Origin: Candidatus Aenigmatarchaeota archaeon
Lineage (GTDB): Archaea > Aenigmatarchaeota > Aenigmatarchaeia > GW2011-AR5
DNA length: 14,342 nt
Assembly: GCA_016198645.1 (NCBI GenBank)
Contig: JACQIE010000026.1
Coordinates: 1-14,342 of the forward strand
Reading direction: 5' to 3'
Positions 4,953 through 11,506 of the stretch are shown here, one piece after another. Under the pieces are notes generated by a model. It was given only the letters and a program-made list of their open reading frames with translations, did not search any database and was not told the origin of the DNA. Made by a program: the position numbers and the translations under genes. The stretch's first letter is position 1, and every line of letters starts with the position of its first letter.

Positions 4953-5243
4953 TTATTTCAATGGCGATTGGGTTCTTGCCGTGCCATCCAGAATTTCCCG
5001 CAGTGACTCATAGTGAGCCATGAATTCCCTGCCGCGGTTGGTGAGGGCAAATCTGGTTATCCCAGTCGGGTCGTCAGGCGCTGGCGTTATTATGCCTCGC
5101 CGCAAACCAAATTCTATATATTGCCGCGATTGCCAGTATGAAAGATTGTTAACGTACATGATGTCGGTCTTCGTGGGACGCCCATTAGCCGCGCATTTGA
5201 GCATGTCATAAATTATGTCTTCCGATGAGCGCCTGACTGCCAT
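4953..5243 (-). CDS. winged-helix DNA-binding regulator, paralogue 1
   Basis: The 96-residue product carries the same fold: SSEDIIYDMLKCAANG, then NNLSYWQSRQYIEFGLRRGI (helix-turn-helix), RFALTNRGREFMAHYESLRE (wing and C-terminal helix). Archaeal proteins of this kind often regulate single operons or belong to plasmids and viruses. The start at 5243 has a TATA-like box centred about 26 bp upstream, which points to a leaderless first gene. It is divergent from the ribosomal operon, with 192 bp between the two starts. Confidence 0.78.
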   Translation of the reverse strand: MAVRRSSEDIIYDMLKCAANGRPTKTDIMYVNNLSYWQSRQYIEFGLRRGIITPAPDDPTGITRFALTNRGREFMAHYESLREILDGTARTQSPLK

Positions 5244-5263
5244 TTTCCCATGCTTGTCGCAGT

Positions 5264-5273
5264 CTTTATATTG
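5264..5273 (-). promoter_or_regulatory. TATA-like box for the winged-helix pair
   Basis: On the minus strand the stretch reads CAATATAAAG and is centred about 26 bp before the ATG at 5243. Confidence 0.5.
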
Positions 5274-5291
5274 CCGAATCCGCAGTTTTCC

Positions 5292-5309
5292 CGAAAACTC
5301 CTTTAAATA
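5292..5309 (+). promoter_or_regulatory. candidate distal promoter of the ribosomal operon
   Basis: GAAAACTCC followed by TTTAAATA looks like a BRE plus TATA box. Transcription would begin near 5332 and give uL3 a leader of about 100 nt. A 19-codon frame (5338-5397, MYPDASRSLVLRGGVKIPQ) lies in that leader; its distance from the box, about 32 bp, is a little long for a leaderless start, so I do not call it a gene. Confidence 0.45.
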
Positions 5310-5398
5310 TCTTTTTGTTTAATAAAGAAACGCTCTCATGTACCCGGACGCAAGCCGCAGTCTTGTTCTACGTGGCGGAGTAAAAATACCGCAGTGAA

Positions 5399-5411
5399 GG
5401 TATTATAAAGG
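5399..5411 (+). promoter_or_regulatory. candidate proximal promoter of the ribosomal operon
   Basis: GGTATTATAAAGG is centred about 31 bp before the uL3 ATG, so the start would lie about 5 nt upstream of the codon. It competes with the distal box; both may be used. Downstream GGAAGGT (5426-5432) may serve as a weak ribosome-binding site. Confidence 0.4.
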
Positions 5412-5435
5412 CAATGTATAATAAAGGAAGGTAAT

Positions 5436-6356
5436 ATGCCGCACAGACAAAGACCAAGACGAGGATCGTTGCAGTTCTATCCGCGCAAGCGGGCTGCGCG
5501 CAATTACCCCAAGGTATCCGTTTTTTACGGCACAGAAGAAAAGCCGCTGGCTTTTGCCGGATGGAAAGCGGGCATGACTCACGTTAAATTTACGGAATCA
5601 AACAGCAAAGCTCCTTCACACGGAAAGCCCGTTGCTAAAGCAGTGACTATTATAGACGCTCCACCGCTTCTCGTATGCGGCGTACGCTTCTACGCAGGCA
5701 GGCGCGCCATAGGCGAGAAATGGATGGACAACCTGCCGAAAGATATACAGAGAAAAACCGGCAGGCAAGCAGGAAAGGTAGTTGAAGGCGCCGAAGACGT
5801 GCGGCTTATAGTTGCGACGCAGCCGCAGAACAGCTTCATGAAGAGGGGGTCCGAAGTCTTTGAAATAGGAGTGGGCGGCAAGAACAAGGCGTCTATGGCA
5901 ACGGCGTTAATAGGGAAGCAGATAAGCGCGAAAGACGTGTTTGCAAACGGCGAAAAAATAATAGTTTCTTCCGTGACCAAGGGCCACGGATTTACCGGTC
6001 CTGTAAAGCGATTCGGGATAAGAATCCAGTGGAGAAAAGACAAGCAGATGCAGCGGCATCCGGGCTCGCTGGGTTCCGAGACTCCCGGCAACGTTGACCC
6101 GAGAACGCCGATGGCGGGGCAGTACGGCTATTTCAACCGCACGGAAACCAACAAGCGCGTATTTCTCATAAGCAACGATATCGCAAAGATAACGCCCAAG
6201 GGCGGGTTCCTTAATTACGGCAAAGTAAGCGGCGATTATATGCTCATCGAAGGCTCAGTTCCGGGCCCGAAGAAACGGCTTGTGATAATGAGAAAGTCAG
6301 ACGGGAAAGCGTCGCCGGTGGAGCTTTCATACATATCAACGGAGAGCAAGCAGTGA
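5436..6356 (+). CDS. rpl3: large-subunit ribosomal protein uL3
   Basis: The 306-residue product is the archaeal form of uL3, an early-assembling 50S protein near the peptidyl-transferase centre. Recognisable parts are the basic N-terminus HRQRPRRGSLQFYPRKRA, LAFAGWKAGMTHV, VTKGHGFTGPVKRFG, the WRKDK...HPGSLGS segment (W finger region), and GQYGYFNRTETNKR. Length fits the archaeal family, which is longer than the bacterial one. It is the first gene of the operon, with two candidate promoters upstream, and is followed by a 108-bp gap that holds repeat copy A. Confidence 0.97.
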   Translation: MPHRQRPRRGSLQFYPRKRAARNYPKVSVFYGTEEKPLAFAGWKAGMTHVKFTESNSKAPSHGKPVAKAVTIIDAPPLLVCGVRFYAGRRAIGEKWMDNLPKDIQRKTGRQAGKVVEGAEDVRLIVATQPQNSFMKRGSEVFEIGVGGKNKASMATALIGKQISAKDVFANGEKIIVSSVTKGHGFTGPVKRFGIRIQWRKDKQMQRHPGSLGSETPGNVDPRTPMAGQYGYFNRTETNKRVFLISNDIAKITPKGGFLNYGKVSGDYMLIEGSVPGPKKRLVIMRKSDGKASPVELSYISTESKQ

Positions 6357-6367
6357 GCAAGAAGAGG

Positions 6368-6464
6368 TAATATGGGATACGATTCGGATGCTGTTGGACG
6401 CAACGGAAGACAAAGTTGCCATACAGCATCGTGCGTCATTCAGCTTAAGTGAGTGAAGGGTATT
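6368..6464 (+). repeat. dispersed repeat copy A (long form), before rpl4
   Basis: The head TAATATGGGATACGA starts at 6368 and the tail AGGGTATT ends directly at the uL4 ATG. Inside, ATGCTGT (6388-6394) is the exact reverse complement of ACAGCAT (6423-6429), and GCAAC/GTTGC form an inner hairpin. GGACGC and GCGTC remain of the main stem. It fills nearly the whole gap between rpl3 and rpl4. Confidence 0.85.
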
Positions 6465-7262
6465 ATGGCTTCAACTAAAGTTTATGGCATGGACGGAAAA
6501 GCAACGGGTGACGTAGAGCTGCCGCAGTTCTTCACCGGTGGCGTGAAGCTTCCGCTCATAATCAAGGCAGTCAGCGCGATACAGAGCAACAAGCGCCAGC
6601 CGTACGGAACGGACCCGTTGGCAGGAGCCCGCTCTTCCGCGCACTATCACGGCAGCAGGCATTATCGATTCTCCATGATGAACAAGGAAATGGCGAGAAT
6701 ATCCAGAATACACGGCAAAGTCGGGTATCTGGCTATGACGGCGCGAGTCGTCGTTCAGGCGGTTAAAGGCCGCCGTGGAATGCCGCCGCGCGCCGAGAAG
6801 ATATGGACAAAGAAGATAAACAGGAAAGAGATGGCGGCGGCGATAAAGTCGCTCATTGCCGCCACGGCAAGCAAAGAGATGGTGAAAGCGAGGGGGCATC
6901 GCTATGTAAACGAGCTACCGGTCGTTATAGTCAATGATTTTGAAAACGTTTCAAAGGCGAAGGAAATACACGCGTTGCTCGAAAAAATACTGGGCAAAGA
7001 AGAAATGGAAAGATGCTCGGAAAGAAAAGTGCGGGCAGGCAGAGGGAAAACGCGCGGGAGAAAATACAAAGTGAAGGCGGGCCCGCTCCTTATTTTCTCG
7101 AAGCATTGCCCGGCTATGCGCGCATCGGCGGCGTTGCCCGGCGTCGCGTCGGCGACGGCGTCGTCCGTTTCTGCCGACATCCTTGCGCCAGGCGCACAGC
7201 CCGGAAGGCTTACGGTTTATACGCAGTCGGCGCTTGAAGAGCTGAAAAAGAGGCTTGAATGA
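6465..7262 (+). CDS. rpl4: large-subunit ribosomal protein uL4
   Basis: The 265-residue product is archaeal uL4, which lines the peptide exit tunnel. Hallmarks are the basic loop RQPYGTDPLAGARSSAHYHG, RISRIHGKVGYLAMTARVVV, the KIWTKKINRKEMAAAI segment, and RAGRGKTRGRKYKVKAGPLL. The start at 6465 directly follows the repeat tail. A GTG at 6453 in the same frame lies inside the repeat and is not favoured. The TGA overlaps the rpl23 ATG as ATGA, so translation is coupled. Confidence 0.96.
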   Translation: MASTKVYGMDGKATGDVELPQFFTGGVKLPLIIKAVSAIQSNKRQPYGTDPLAGARSSAHYHGSRHYRFSMMNKEMARISRIHGKVGYLAMTARVVVQAVKGRRGMPPRAEKIWTKKINRKEMAAAIKSLIAATASKEMVKARGHRYVNELPVVIVNDFENVSKAKEIHALLEKILGKEEMERCSERKVRAGRGKTRGRKYKVKAGPLLIFSKHCPAMRASAALPGVASATASSVSADILAPGAQPGRLTVYTQSALEELKKRLE

Positions 7263-7636
7263 CTATGGAAAAAACGGGCAATGAAACAAAATCCGCGGCA
7301 ACAGAGAAGGCGCCCAAGGCGGAAAACAAAGCAACGGTTCCGGACAAGAACGCTGCGCAGGCTTACGGTGCAGGCGTCGTTCCGTTCACTTCCATAAAAT
7401 TCGTGCTGATGACGGAAAAATCCGTTCAGGGCATTGAGGCTCAAAACAGGATGGTGTTCATAGTTGACAGGAAGGCGACAAAAGGAAGCATTGCCAAGGA
7501 AATAACGGCGACGTTCAATACGCCCGTCAAGAGCGTGCGGACGATGTTCGACCAGGAAGGCAGAAAGCGCGCTTTTGTGGCGTTCAAGAACGCAGGCGCC
7601 GCAGGCGAAGTTGCGATAAAGCTGGGAGTAATATGA
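7259..7636 (+). CDS. rpl23: large-subunit ribosomal protein uL23
   Basis: The 125-residue product has the uL23 fold from about residue 45: IKFVLMTEKSVQGIEAQNRM, VFIVDRKATKGSIAKEI, and VKSVRTMFDQEGRKRAFVAF. uL23 sits at the tunnel exit and docks the signal recognition particle. The first 40 residues form a Lys/Ala/Glu-rich extension absent from the core family, probably flexible. It starts inside the uL4 stop codon and is followed by the longest repeat block in the operon. Confidence 0.95.
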   Translation: MTMEKTGNETKSAATEKAPKAENKATVPDKNAAQAYGAGVVPFTSIKFVLMTEKSVQGIEAQNRMVFIVDRKATKGSIAKEITATFNTPVKSVRTMFDQEGRKRAFVAFKNAGAAGEVAIKLGVI

Positions 7637-7649
7637 TTATGAAAATAAC

Positions 7650-7858
7650 TAATGGGATACAACGCGTTCAAAGAACGTTGGACATTGATATATGTGCGCG
7701 AAGCGAAGGAAGAAACGATAATATGGGATACGACTTGGACGCTGTTGGACGCACGATTAGCCGTCATACAGCATCGTGCGTCTTGGTTAAGCGAGCGAGC
7801 AGCAGTAAGCATAATATGGGATACGACTTGCGAACGAAGTGAGCGAGGGGTATTATTA
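7650..7858 (+). repeat. dispersed repeat block B (three units), before rpl2
   Basis: Three head sequences occur in the same direction: CTAATGGGATACAAC (7650), AATATGGGATACGAC (7720) and AATATGGGATACGAC (7813). The middle unit is a long form with a perfect 10-bp inverted repeat GACGCACGAT (7748-7757) / ATCGTGCGTC (7773-7782). The last is a short form with CTTGC/GCGAG pairing and the tail GAGGGGTATTATTA up to the uL2 ATG. The first unit is diverged after its head. The rpl2 frame happens to stay open through the block from 7652. Confidence 0.85.
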
Positions 7859-8554
7859 ATGGGAAAGAATCTTATTCAGCAACGGAGAGGAAAGGGAAAC
7901 ACGAGATATCGCTCTCCCTCGCACCGGTTCAGGGGCAAAGTCACGTATGGCTCCATCCCGCAGGGCGCGACGCAGGGCGTTGTAAGCGCTATAATAGACG
8001 CTCCGGGAAGAACAACGCCTCTTGCAGAGGTTACGTACGGCGACAAAACCGTGCTTTACCTGCCCAACGCAGGAATGAGCGTCGGGCAGACGCTGAACAC
8101 GGGGGAGATGAGCGAAGGAAACATAGTCACGCTGCGGGACGTGCCGGAAGGGACGAGAATATTCAATATCGAATTAACGCCAGGGGACGGCGGCAGGCTT
8201 TGCCGCAGCTCGGGCACAACGGCTACGGTGATAGCGCGGGAAGCTAGCACAGTGACGGTGCTCATGCCTTCAAAGCAGCAAAAGAAAATATCCGGAGACT
8301 GCCGCGCGACAATAGGCGCAACGGCAGGCTTCGGCAGAAAGGACAAGCCTTTCATGAAAGCAGGCAATAAGCATTATGCAATGAAAGCGATGGGCAAGCT
8401 TACGGCAATAACGTCGCCGATAAACATGAACGCCGTGCAGCATCCGTTCGGCGGAAAGAACCTCGGCAAGCAGAAGAACGTCGCAAGGGGCACGCCGCCG
8501 GGAAGGAAGGTCGGAAACCTCTGGCCGAGGAGAACAGGAAAGAAGAAGCGATAA
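7859..8554 (+). CDS. rpl2: large-subunit ribosomal protein uL2
   Basis: The 231-residue product is archaeal uL2, needed for subunit joining and for the peptidyl-transferase region. It shows MGKNLIQQRRGKGNTRYRSP, HRFRGKVTYGSIPQG, the OB/SH3-like core, and the C-terminal motif NMNAVQHPFGGKNLGKQKNV, in which the conserved histidine (VQHPFGG) is present. The start at 7859 gives the family N-terminus. The open frame reaching back to 7652 is repeat sequence and not protein. rps19 follows after 2 bp. Confidence 0.97.
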   Translation: MGKNLIQQRRGKGNTRYRSPSHRFRGKVTYGSIPQGATQGVVSAIIDAPGRTTPLAEVTYGDKTVLYLPNAGMSVGQTLNTGEMSEGNIVTLRDVPEGTRIFNIELTPGDGGRLCRSSGTTATVIAREASTVTVLMPSKQQKKISGDCRATIGATAGFGRKDKPFMKAGNKHYAMKAMGKLTAITSPINMNAVQHPFGGKNLGKQKNVARGTPPGRKVGNLWPRRTGKKKR

Positions 8555-8556
8555 AT

Positions 8557-8940
8557 ATGGCAAAGAAATTCACGTTCAAGGGAAAAACGGTTGAGGAAAT
8601 GCAGGCGATGAGCCTTGAAGAGGCGGCGAAGCTCTTTGATTCCCGCGCGCGGCGCGCGCTGTCGCACGGTCTCACGAAAGCGGAAAAAAAGCTCGTGGAA
8701 GACATACGCATGAACGACGGCAAGCTCGTCAAAACGCACTGCCGTGACATGGTCATAATACCTGAAATGGTAGGCATCAAAATGGCAATATACAACGGCA
8801 AGGAATTCCTGCCGCTGGATATAAAGCTGGAAATGCTCGGGCACAGACTCGGCGAGTTTTCGATGACGCGACAAAAAGTCAAGCACTCCTCGCCCGGAAT
8901 AGGCGCAACGCGCTCCAGCAAATCGGTGGCACTGAAGTGA
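8557..8940 (+). CDS. rps19: small-subunit ribosomal protein uS19
   Basis: The 127-residue product is archaeal uS19 of the 30S head. Residues 1-50 (MAKKFTFKGKTVEEMQAMSL, RRALSHGLTKAEKKLV) are the archaeal N-terminal helical part. HCRDMVIIPEMVGIKMAIYN, LGEFSMTRQKVKH and SSPGIGATRSSK are the conserved core and tail. Its TGA overlaps the ATG of the following unrecognised gene. Confidence 0.96.
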   Translation: MAKKFTFKGKTVEEMQAMSLEEAAKLFDSRARRALSHGLTKAEKKLVEDIRMNDGKLVKTHCRDMVIIPEMVGIKMAIYNGKEFLPLDIKLEMLGHRLGEFSMTRQKVKHSSPGIGATRSSKSVALK

Positions 8941-9158
8941 TGACTATGGAAATGCGAAGTTATGACATCCAAAAGGGAACCGGGAAAAAAGAGTGGACTG
9001 TCATAATTGATGTAGTTGACCTTGAAGGCGGTGGTGCTATTGCGCATTACTATATCGATGGAAGACAAATAGGGCGAGTACATGTTCCGCCCGGCGTTGT
9101 CACCGACGAGGAAAAATACGTGAAAGAGCGATATGAAAGAATGGAGTTAGGTGAATAG
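8940..9158 (+). CDS. unrecognised 72-residue protein inserted between rps19 and rpl22
   Basis: The frame begins at ATG 8940, inside the uS19 stop (TGATG); GTG 8937, ATG 8946 and ATG 8952 are alternatives. The product reads SYDIQKGTGKKEWTVIIDVV, then a glycine turn DLEGGG, AHYYIDGRQIGRVHVPPG, and a charged helix DEEKYVKERYERM. This looks like a small beta-sheet domain with a C-terminal helix, without membrane segment or metal motif. The standard archaeal operon has nothing here. Bases TGACTATGGAAA at its start also occur at the rpl23 start. Being coupled to uS19, it should be made in step with ribosomal proteins. Function unknown. Confidence 0.7.
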   Translation: MTMEMRSYDIQKGTGKKEWTVIIDVVDLEGGGAIAHYYIDGRQIGRVHVPPGVVTDEEKYVKERYERMELGE

Positions 9159-9171
9159 GAGTTATAATTCA

Positions 9172-9177
9172 AGGTGA
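9172..9177 (+). promoter_or_regulatory. Shine-Dalgarno site AGGTGA before rpl22
   Basis: AGGTGA lies five bases before the ATG at 9183 and decides that start over the GTG at 9174, which overlaps the site. This 24-bp gap is the only operon gap of more than four bases without a repeat copy. Confidence 0.6.
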
Positions 9178-9182
9178 AAACA

Positions 9183-9656
9183 ATGCCGTATACATTCGTT
9201 CCGGAACAAAAGCACGCGAAAGCGTATGGAAGCAACCTTAGAATCAGCCCGAAGAATGCAGGCATACTGTGCAGGGCGATAAACAGGAAAAAGTTTTCCA
9301 CGGGCAAGCGACTGCTTTCCGATATTGTCGGGGGAGAGCGCAGCCTCAAAGGAAAGTATTATTCAAAGGCGGCTGCTGAACTGAAGTCGCTGCTTGATAG
9401 CTGCGAGAAAAACGCAGAAAATACGGGTTTGGATATGGGCAAGCTGTTCATCCATGCCACAGCTTACCGCGGTTCCGTTTTGCGAAGAAGGCGAAGGAAG
9501 GGCGGGTTCGGGTCAAGGATGAAGGTAACCAACGTGGAAATCATGCTTATAGAAAAAGGGAAAGTGGCTACAAAAGAAGCGAAGAGGGAAGTGAAAAAAG
9601 AAACGAGGACAGAAACGGCAGACAAAGATGAAAAAACGACGAGGGAGAAGAAATGA
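9183..9656 (+). CDS. rpl22: large-subunit ribosomal protein uL22
   Basis: The 157-residue product is archaeal uL22, whose loop reaches into the exit tunnel. Typical parts are HAKAYGSNLRISPKNAGILC, INRKKFSTGKRLL, LFIHATAYRGSVLRRRRRKG and the basic loop GGFGSRMKVTNVEIML. A charged Lys/Glu/Thr tail of about 30 residues follows the fold (KEAKREVKKETRTETADKDE). The ATGA overlap with rps3 couples the two genes. Confidence 0.95.
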   Translation: MPYTFVPEQKHAKAYGSNLRISPKNAGILCRAINRKKFSTGKRLLSDIVGGERSLKGKYYSKAAAELKSLLDSCEKNAENTGLDMGKLFIHATAYRGSVLRRRRRKGGFGSRMKVTNVEIMLIEKGKVATKEAKREVKKETRTETADKDEKTTREKK

Positions 9657-10345
9657 AGGAAAGAATATTCATAACCCGCTCAAAGGAAGAAGTGAACCTT
9701 GAAGAATTCGTGAGGAGTTATTTTAAGGCGGCGAAGTGCGGCGACATAGAGATACAGAAGACGCCGATAATGACGCGTATCGTGCTTCACACTACCACGC
9801 CGGGACTGATAATAGGCATGGGTGGCGAGAGAATAAAGAACGCGACGGAGTTGCTGCGAAGCAAGTTCAAGATAGAAAATCCCCAGATAGACGTGCAGAA
9901 GATAGAAGACCAGTACTTGGACGCAAAGGTGATGGCAAAGTCACTGGCATCGCAAGTAGAAGGGGGAATGAATTACAAGCGCCTGGCGAATCTCACAATG
10001 GAAAAGATAATGCGTTCCGGCGCAATAGGATGCGAACTCATACTGTCAGGAAAACTGTCGGGCGAGCGCTCAAGGCGCGAGCGGTTTACACAAGGCTACT
10101 TGAAAAAATGCGGCGAGCCGTCGCTTACAATGGTAAGGAGAGGATTCGCCGTTGCCAACCCGAAACTGGGAAACATCGGCGTGCTCGTCAAGATAATGGT
10201 TGAAAGGCCCGTGCCCATGCACACCAAGCTTAATGCGTCAATGAAGGCGGCGCATGAACAGGCGGAGAAGGCGCAGGAAAAGGCGGCGGAAATCCAAAAA
10301 GAAGCGGTGGAAATAAAAGAAACGGCACAAGAGGCAGGCGAATAA
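9653..10345 (+). CDS. rps3: small-subunit ribosomal protein uS3
   Basis: The 230-residue product binds 16S rRNA and lines the mRNA entry of the 30S subunit. It has a KH domain with the GxxG-type loop in PGLIIGMGGERIKNATELL (about residues 50-68). The C-terminal uS3 domain includes MRSGAIGCELILSGKLSGER, SRRERFTQGYLKKCG and VKIMVERPVPMHTKL. An Ala/Glu/Lys-rich helical tail (about residues 195-230, EQAEKAQEKAAEIQKEAVEI) extends it. It shares one base with rpl29 (TAATG). Confidence 0.96.
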   Translation: MKERIFITRSKEEVNLEEFVRSYFKAAKCGDIEIQKTPIMTRIVLHTTTPGLIIGMGGERIKNATELLRSKFKIENPQIDVQKIEDQYLDAKVMAKSLASQVEGGMNYKRLANLTMEKIMRSGAIGCELILSGKLSGERSRRERFTQGYLKKCGEPSLTMVRRGFAVANPKLGNIGVLVKIMVERPVPMHTKLNASMKAAHEQAEKAQEKAAEIQKEAVEIKETAQEAGE

Positions 10346-10545
10346 TGGCACTCATAAAAAAAGACAAGCTCAAGGCAATGAAGCCGAACGAGATAGAAGA
10401 AAAAATAAAAGAAATACGGTTTGAGCTTTCAAAGGAGCGCGCATTGAGCGAAGTCGGGAGCACCGTAAAGAATCCCGGCAACATACGCGAGATGAGGCGC
10501 ACGATAGCCAAGCTTCTTGCGAAGCAGGGAGGTGCTGGCAAATAG
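10345..10545 (+). CDS. rpl29: large-subunit ribosomal protein uL29
   Basis: The 66-residue two-helix protein contains MKPNEIEEKIKEIRFELSKE and NPGNIREMRRTIAKLLAKQ, the uL29 signature. It binds near the tunnel exit next to uL23. The start overlaps the rps3 stop by one base, and aIF1 begins 2 bp after the stop. Confidence 0.95.
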   Translation: MALIKKDKLKAMKPNEIEEKIKEIRFELSKERALSEVGSTVKNPGNIREMRRTIAKLLAKQGGAGK

Positions 10546-10547
10546 CC

Positions 10548-10847
10548 GTGTGCCCAAAGTGCGGGTTGCCAAGGGAGCTTTGCGTCTGCGAAACAATAGC
10601 CAAGGAGTCGAAGAAGATAACCGTTATCGTCGAAAAACGGCGTTACGGAAAATTCGCGACCATAATAAAAGGCATTGAAGATTCGCAGATAAACGTGAAG
10701 GACGTCACGTCAAAGCTGAAGACAAAGCTTGCGTGCGGAGGTACGTACAAGAACGGTGAAATAGAGCTTCGGGGAAACCACAGAGACAGGGTGAAGGAAA
10801 TACTCATCAAGGAAGGTTTTCCGGAGGACATGATAGAGGTTAAGTAA
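10548..10847 (+). CDS. translation initiation factor aIF1 (SUI1 family)
   Basis: The 99-residue product monitors start-codon selection on the 30S subunit. An N-terminal metal-binding segment MCPKCGLPRELCVC (Cys 2, 5, 12, 14) precedes the SUI1 domain: KKITVIVEKRRYGKFATIIKG, TSKLKTKLACGGTYKNGEIE, LRGNHRDRVKEILIKEGFPE. The GTG start at 10548 is needed to include the first cysteine. Its place between rpl29 and the RNase P gene is the standard archaeal position. Repeat copy C follows. Confidence 0.93.
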   Translation: MCPKCGLPRELCVCETIAKESKKITVIVEKRRYGKFATIIKGIEDSQINVKDVTSKLKTKLACGGTYKNGEIELRGNHRDRVKEILIKEGFPEDMIEVK

Positions 10848-10851
10848 TGAT

Positions 10852-10910
10852 AAAATGGGATACGACGCGATGGAAGACGAAGCCGTCATACAGCATTGCG
10901 GGGTATTGAT
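10852..10910 (+). repeat. dispersed repeat copy C, before the Rpp29 gene
   Basis: The head AAAATGGGATACGACG starts at 10852. The core GAAGCCGTCATACAGCATTG at 10879-10898 is nearly identical to the partial copy after cmk. The tail CGGGGTATTGAT abuts the ATG at 10911. The long GACGCAC/GTGCGTC stem is lost here. Confidence 0.8.
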
Positions 10911-11186
10911 ATGAGAAACACGAGAAATATCGCGCAACACGAGCTGATAGGGCTTGATTGCGAGATTGTGGAATCGCTCAATCCTTCCCAACGGAACGTG
11001 CGCGGGTGCGTGATTGACGAGGGAATGAATGTCATTGTCGTGAGGACGGAAAAGGGGGATAAAAAGATAGAGAAGAAGGGAACGAGAATAAAATTCATGG
11101 TCGGGCGCGGCAAGGTGACACTTGACGGTGACACTATAGCCGTCCGTCCGGAAGACAGGATAAAGAAGAGGTCAAGACGATGGTAA
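10911..11186 (+). CDS. rnp1: RNase P protein component Rpp29 (Pop4)
   Basis: The 91-residue product has the barrel fold of Rpp29: ELIGLDCEIVESLNPSQRNV, RGCVIDEGMNVIVVRTEKGD, KGTRIKFMVGRGKVTLDGD and the basic end RPEDRIKKRSRRW. It helps the RNase P RNA trim the 5' ends of tRNAs together with Rpp21. The start at 10911 follows the repeat tail; a TTG at 10896 lies inside the repeat. The last seven bases overlap the start of rps17. The position in the operon is the typical archaeal one. Confidence 0.9.
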   Translation: MRNTRNIAQHELIGLDCEIVESLNPSQRNVRGCVIDEGMNVIVVRTEKGDKKIEKKGTRIKFMVGRGKVTLDGDTIAVRPEDRIKKRSRRW

Positions 11187-11506
11187 AGGCAAAAGGAATC
11201 GGAATAGAGGCGCAGGAGCCCAAGGCTGCATGCAACGACGGCAAGTGCCCGTGGCACGGGCACCTCAAAGTCCGCGGGCGCGTGTTTACGGGCAAAGTTT
11301 CCTCAGCCAAGGCGCTGAAAACCGCCATAGTCAGATGGAATTATTATAACTATTCACAGAAGTTCGAGCGTTACGAAAGGAGAAACACAAAGGTCGTTGC
11401 GTACAATCCGGAATGCATAAGCGCGGCTGCAGGCGATACTGTGACCATAGCAGAATGCAGGCCGCTGTCAAAGACAAAGAAATTCGTGGTTGTTGAAAAG
11501 GCATGA
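11180..11506 (+). CDS. rps17: small-subunit ribosomal protein uS17
   Basis: The 108-residue product binds 16S rRNA early in 30S assembly. Family segments are CNDGKCPWHGHLKVRGRVFTGKV, TAIVRWNYYNYSQKFERYER, RNTKVVAYNPECISAAAGD and TVTIAECRPLSKTKKFVVV. The archaeal N-terminal CPWHG motif is present. It overlaps the Rpp29 gene by seven bases and rpl14 by four (ATGA). Confidence 0.96.
   Translation: MVKAKGIGIEAQEPKAACNDGKCPWHGHLKVRGRVFTGKVSSAKALKTAIVRWNYYNYSQKFERYERRNTKVVAYNPECISAAAGDTVTIAECRPLSKTKKFVVVEKA

Noticed and set aside
5338..5397. 19-codon leader peptide before rpl3
   Set aside because: There is no ribosome-binding site, the distance to the TATA-like box is slightly too long for a leaderless start, and the peptide shows no attenuation-like codon run.
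7652..7858. N-terminal extension of uL2 by 69 residues
   Set aside because: The stretch consists of three copies of the intergenic repeat, and the uL2 family N-terminus begins at 7859. The open frame is incidental.
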